A stretch of DNA of 64,000 bases from Colletotrichum lupini (lineage: Eukaryota; Ascomycota; Sordariomycetes; Glomerellales; Glomerellaceae): the NCBI RefSeq assembly GCF_023278565.1, contig NC_064676.1, forward strand, positions 6,944,001 through 7,008,000. Reading direction: 5' to 3'. Position 1 is the first letter of the stretch; each line of letters starts with the position of its first letter. Positions 60,109 through 64,000 of this stretch are shown in pieces. A program made the translations under genes and the position numbers. The notes beneath the pieces were generated by a model. It saw nothing but the letters and a program-made list of their open reading frames with translations. It did not search any database and was not told the DNA's origin.

Positions 60109-61599
60109 ATGCAGTCAGGAAGCAACGAGCCAGCCGCTGCGGCGGCGGCTGCTGCTGATATCACCAGCGACAACGAAGGCGCGCAAATTACATCGTCAAA
60201 GGCAAGCTTCGAAGACGCGCCGCAAGAACAGCCACCCAGCACCTCGAACTCGGGCAAAAGCCATCCGTCCGAAGACAGAGCTCCAAGCGAGGACGCCGGA
60301 AGAGACAACGGCAGCAAACCAGCTTCACAAAAGGTTCCGAGCAGACAACCATCCGTCGAGGGAACCCGGGCAGCAGTCGTCGCAGGATCATCATCGCAAC
60401 AGGGAAGCCGAGCCGGATCCCAGCAGGGCAGCAGGAGGGGTTCCAACGAAGCGGCCGTGGCCGGCGGCGGCGGTACAGCCGACGCCCCGACCGCTGCGTC
60501 GGACGCGGCGATCGCCAGGGAGCGCGCGCCCGGCGACGAGAACCGTGAGGCATTCCGCGACTCCACGATCACGGCCGTCAGCGAGAGCACGGCGCAGATG
60601 CTCGGTCGAGACGGCGTGCCAAAGACCACGACTGATCCGGCGGCGGCAGGCGTCCTTGCGGGAACGGGCGAGACCCCCGGCGACGACGACGAGCTCGAGC
60701 CCCTGACAAAGTACGTCGACTGGACGGAACACATCTCCATCTCCATCGGCCCGTTTGTCATTCTCTTCTTCGATCTCGCGCTGCCGGTCTGCATCTACTA
60801 CAGTTGGCTTCGCGCCCGACGAAACGATCGTCGCGCCGCGTGTCAGTCTGCCTACGACGCGGGCGTGGAATGCGGACTCCCTCCCGTCCAGACGGTTGAG
60901 AGTAGAATTCTCGGTTTTGCCATTATTGCTTTCGGTTTCGGAGAAGTGTACATCCTCATTGTGCGAGTATATCGACTCATCGCCCGCTTCGACGAGTGCG
61001 CGCCGCTGCTGTCCAAGCACTGGTGGGAGCTGGACGCCACGACCTGGGTTTACGCGCTCGGTCTGATTGCCGCCTTGGTCCCCTTTGTCTGCTCAACCAC
61101 AGTTTACGAGCCGGACGTTGTCGAGTGGCTGTACCTGTACTCTCCCGCCTTCATGTTCATGGTCCTGGACGTCATTGCCTTTGCGACGTTGATCCCGATC
61201 AAGATCCCGTTCCGTATCAACTCGGACCCCAAAGGCACACGTCTCAAGCCCATCGTCTACTATGCCGCCGAAGACTTCTTCGCCGTCGACGGAGCGCAGA
61301 ACAGGGAGTTCCGCAAAAGATATGTCGAGCGGTACAACAAGTCGATGATGTTCCGCAAGATGATTCTTGAGTTGACGCTCTTCTGGATCGGCGGCTGCAC
61401 GGCGTATATTGGCTACGTGGCCGGCATCATTTGGAACCTGGAGTTTGAACGCGCGTTTGGCACGACGTTGGGCGTCTTGTTTGGATGGATTATAATCTGG
61501 GGTGTCACTGCGAGATTTTGGATCGAGTACGCGATCAAGCGCGAGCAAAAGTGGTGGAAAGAGAACAAGGCCGAAAGAAACGCGGCCAAGCTTCAATGA
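60109..61599 (+). CDS. Six-helix membrane protein with long disordered N terminus, 496 aa
   Basis: The start is ATG at 60109, the first in the frame, giving an intronless 496-codon gene. Residues 1-200 are low-complexity (Ala, Gly, Ser, Gln, Glu; repeated SSQQGSRAGSQQGSRRGS) and predicted disordered. Hydrophobic segments follow at about 210-233, 266-286, 311-329, 342-364, 420-442 and 452-472. The loops hold CQSAYDAGVECGLPP (two Cys) and PIKIPFRINSDPKGTRLKPIVYYAAEDFFAVDG. The C terminus is short and basic (KREQKWWKENKAERNAAK). I recognise the layout as that of an uncharacterised fungal integral membrane protein and assign no function. A 4.5-kb gene-free stretch lies upstream and 2.3 kb downstream. 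Confidence 0.88.
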   Translation: MQSGSNEPAAAAAAAADITSDNEGAQITSSKASFEDAPQEQPPSTSNSGKSHPSEDRAPSEDAGRDNGSKPASQKVPSRQPSVEGTRAAVVAGSSSQQGSRAGSQQGSRRGSNEAAVAGGGGTADAPTAASDAAIARERAPGDENREAFRDSTITAVSESTAQMLGRDGVPKTTTDPAAAGVLAGTGETPGDDDELEPLTKYVDWTEHISISIGPFVILFFDLALPVCIYYSWLRARRNDRRAACQSAYDAGVECGLPPVQTVESRILGFAIIAFGFGEVYILIVRVYRLIARFDECAPLLSKHWWELDATTWVYALGLIAALVPFVCSTTVYEPDVVEWLYLYSPAFMFMVLDVIAFATLIPIKIPFRINSDPKGTRLKPIVYYAAEDFFAVDGAQNREFRKRYVERYNKSMMFRKMILELTLFWIGGCTAYIGYVAGIIWNLEFERAFGTTLGVLFGWIIIWGVTARFWIEYAIKREQKWWKENKAERNAAKLQ

Positions 61600-61630
61600 G
61601 CCTAGTGTTTAATCACATTTGAGCCCTCCC

Positions 61631-61677
<47 letters not shown>

Positions 61678-63920
61678 GGAAGAGAAGCAGTCAGATGGTG
61701 GCGAAGAGAGAGGGGAAAGGGAGTGGCTCATTACTGTAACCTAGTGTTAATAATGGCACTGCCAAGATCATGTACTTATGGAGGACGCATGGGTTCTGAC
61801 TGACAAGACAAGGCACGAGAGCCTGGATACCCAGGAAAAGAAAGATACCGAGAGGGCGGATTTTTGCGATTAATAAGTAAATCATTTCTTGCTTCTAGAC
61901 ATTGCTCAGTGGTCTCATCAGTTTTATAAGGGTATGATCTGATTAGATCTCAGCATGGAAGTACACGATAAGTAATCTGAATAGAATCAACTCAACATCT
62001 ACCGACACGAGATGGCATCCATCCATCAACGGCGCTCATTTCAACTACAAAGTAAGCGAAATGGCAAGGTTAACAGGTCTCCCACCTCGAAACAGCGAAG
62101 GGCGGCCTTCCTAGAAAGCCAAGCCTGGCCCAGGCTCCCAAGTTCGTGGCAGCATGGGCCGCAAGACGCACAGCGGAAGAGAGTTTTGGGACCCGAGGCG
62201 AGTAGCTTCTGTGGATGTGTGAGAGAAAGATGGTGTGGTGTCTCGTGGGATGTCGCGATGTGATCGAGGCAGCTCGAGGCCCGCGGGACGGCGGTCGGGT
62301 CCCCCATTTCTGATTTTCTGGGGGAAGCTCTGGACTCCCGTTCGAATGAGGCGAAGAAGAATCAAGGAGGAAACCGTCTCGCAACCATTCGCAGGTACGT
62401 ACTGGAGTTGTGAATGTTTCGTGGTGGCGTTGCACAAAATGGAGTTGTGCATTTTATGTAACTCTGCAGCGCGCCTACGTTTCCCATCATGAAAAATCCA
62501 TGTTTCTAAACGTCTCATTCATCTGTGTTGGTATTGAGGATGAACATGCTTATGCGCTCCGCGATATAATGCCGCTAGATGATGACAGCGGGTAGAGTCA
62601 TAAAAACATTTATGCGCCTCACCGCAGCATCTGCTCACTCATGATAAGCGTTTACAGAGATCCTGCCTCATCATGAGACATTTCTTACAACATAGCCCAA
62701 CATGTACAATAGATGAAAATCCGAAGCGGCAAAAGAGGCAATCAGACGAGAAATTCGATTCACGAAATGAAGTTGGATTGGTGTTTGGGATTCGAAGTCG
62801 TCTTGAGTCTCGCTTCATTCTCATCTTTACTCGAAAGAGGGGTCTCACTCAGCTGCTCTTTCAGCCGCATCGGATGGAACTCCCCGATTCAATCCTCATC
62901 ATCCAAAAGCCTCATACACTCTCCATTGAACAGCTCACACAAACTTCAGACAAATTCGCCTCAATTGAAAACTTCACACAATGAAAAAGGTTGACCCGTG
63001 TGACAATCTACTCATCTCACAAGAGTCACCCATCAAACATGGTAATTTACTCACGGCAATCCCACCGCCAATCGCCCCCCCACTGCCTCCCGCCAAACAA
63101 CTCAACAAGTCTCCCGCGACGAGACCGAACTCGGCGGTGCGTACAATTCCCGATTGTACCCGGGGGTCCAGTCCGGATTCCCTCCCGCCCAATCCCACTA
63201 ATCGGGTCTGAGCCTGGCGGGTTTTGAGAAATCTCTGCGAACTATGTAATTAGTCTGCGAGGTCTACCAATTGAAGTAAGAAGACGGCGCAAATGAGGGG
63301 CACGAGGTGACGGCTTCATCGCTGACCTTACCTTTCTACTGGGACCTAGTGTCGCTCGGCTTCTAGACGATGAATGCGACGTGTGTGGGGGGCTCTTACG
63401 AGGTTTTACAAGATCGCCTGCGAGTTTATTTCACTCATAGTCTCAGAGCTCACTCATAGTTCGTAGACAATTCCACGATGCTTGCCTTACAACTTGCAGA
63501 AGGGGGTCTAACCTACGCGGAACAAACCGCTCATCTATCGCCAAGATGATTTGCTCATGAGATCTTTTTTTTTCACTCACTTTTAGACTCATCTCACACA
63601 CACACACCCTCCATTCCAGCCCAGTGCCCAAGAAGACTAAATTCTAAAATCATCGTTAGCCTTTCCCCTGCCGTTTTGATCCGCGCATCGGCTACGCCCT
63701 ACCCTCCAATGACACCGCCCTAAAGACGACCGACGAGAGAGAGTTCAGCTCACTCATCCCCCCTGTCAACTCGAGACTCAACTCACTTCCTCTCCTCCAA
63801 AAGTAAACCTTTATCAGCCCTCTGAAACTCGTCCCATCGCCCCCAGCATCGGGGCAAGGTGACCCCCCCGCTCGTCCGCTACCGCACCGTCCGGCGTCCC
63901 AGGTGATAAGATCCCGCAAA
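61600..63920. other. Intergenic region, no supported gene
   Basis: Apart from a GA microsatellite near its start and a short CA run at about 63594-63607, I see only short overlapping frames without domains. The final 600 bases are pyrimidine-rich on the plus strand and probably serve the gene starting at 63921. Confidence 0.5.
61633..61672 (+). repeat. (GA)20 microsatellite in the 3' region of the membrane-protein gene
   Basis: Twenty GA units, 34 bp after the stop codon and therefore probably within the 3' UTR. Confidence 0.95.
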
Positions 63921-64000
63921 ATGAACCCCGAAAAGGAACTCCTCCCCGCCACCAGCGCCGGCCCCGCGCCGGTGTCCCAAACGCCCGGTCCCGATCCCGA
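63921..64000 (+). CDS. Start of a gene truncated by the window edge
   Basis: ATG in the context GCAAAATGAACC opens a frame that stays open to the last base (26 codons: MNPEKELLPATSAGPAPVSQ and onward). Codons are strongly GC-ending. The residues are Pro- and Ala-rich, as in disordered fungal N termini. The product cannot be identified. Confidence 0.5.
   Translation, partial: MNPEKELLPATSAGPAPVSQTPGPDP

Noticed and set aside
60072..60794. 240-codon minus-strand frame
   Set aside because: Antisense shadow of the Ala/Gly/Ser-rich N terminus of the 496-aa membrane protein.

Overview
The window looks like a filamentous ascomycete (Pezizomycotina) chromosome segment. Intact genes have short spliceosomal introns (51-83 bp, GT...AG with CTRAY-type branch sites). 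The protein families are fungal: a HET-domain protein, Zn2Cys6 and fungal_trans regulators, and a Dal5-type transporter. About 36 kb (56%) is AT-rich transposon sequence that looks mutated by repeat-induced point mutation (RIP): paired LTRs differ almost only by C/T and G/A transitions, and every domain is riddled with TAA/TAG. GC-balanced gene islands alternate sharply with these blocks. I could not place the species.

Layout. 1-4548: 3' part of a RIP-degraded Ty1/copia element. 4884-13588: a HET-domain gene split by a second, complete copy of that copia family (5492-12461, TSD GTGGC). 13816-14792 (minus): a six-exon secreted-protein gene with one in-frame TAG. 15910-17528: a two-exon gene for a 511-aa membrane protein. 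18338-19003: maleylacetoacetate isomerase. 19122-34907: a nested block, in which a different copia element (TSD CATGC/CATAC) contains a complete Ty3/gypsy element (24467-30782, TSD TAAGC) and a pogo/Fot1-like element (30942-32809). 34982-36348 (minus): fumarylacetoacetase. 36825-37712 (minus): a 227-aa Zn2Cys6 protein. 38360-40683: a 751-aa fungal_trans regulator with no zinc cluster. 41397-43136 (minus): an anion:cation symporter family MFS protein. 44004-44951 (minus): D-glycerate 3-kinase-like protein. 45598-46821: tartrate/D-malate dehydrogenase. 46821-55552: a Fot1-like TIR element inserted in the stop codon of that dehydrogenase, itself holding an LTR-like fragment and a second gypsy copy (48952-55273, minus). 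55555-60108: mostly gene-free. 60109-61599: a six-helix membrane protein. 63921-64000: start of a gene that runs off the window.

How the genes fit together. Maleylacetoacetate isomerase and fumarylacetoacetase are the last two steps of phenylalanine/tyrosine (homogentisate) degradation. With the neighbouring Zn2Cys6 protein (a candidate HmgR-type regulator) they form the known fungal cluster, here split by 15.8 kb of nested transposons. Next to it, the transporter, glycerate kinase and tartrate/D-malate dehydrogenase make biochemical sense as a tartrate/D-malate to glycerate to central metabolism pathway. Their promoters share the 10-mer GCGGACAAAG. I regard this as the most interesting candidate system in the window. 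All exon models were deduced by hand from splice signals and reading frame; functions rest on recognising protein families by eye, without database searches.
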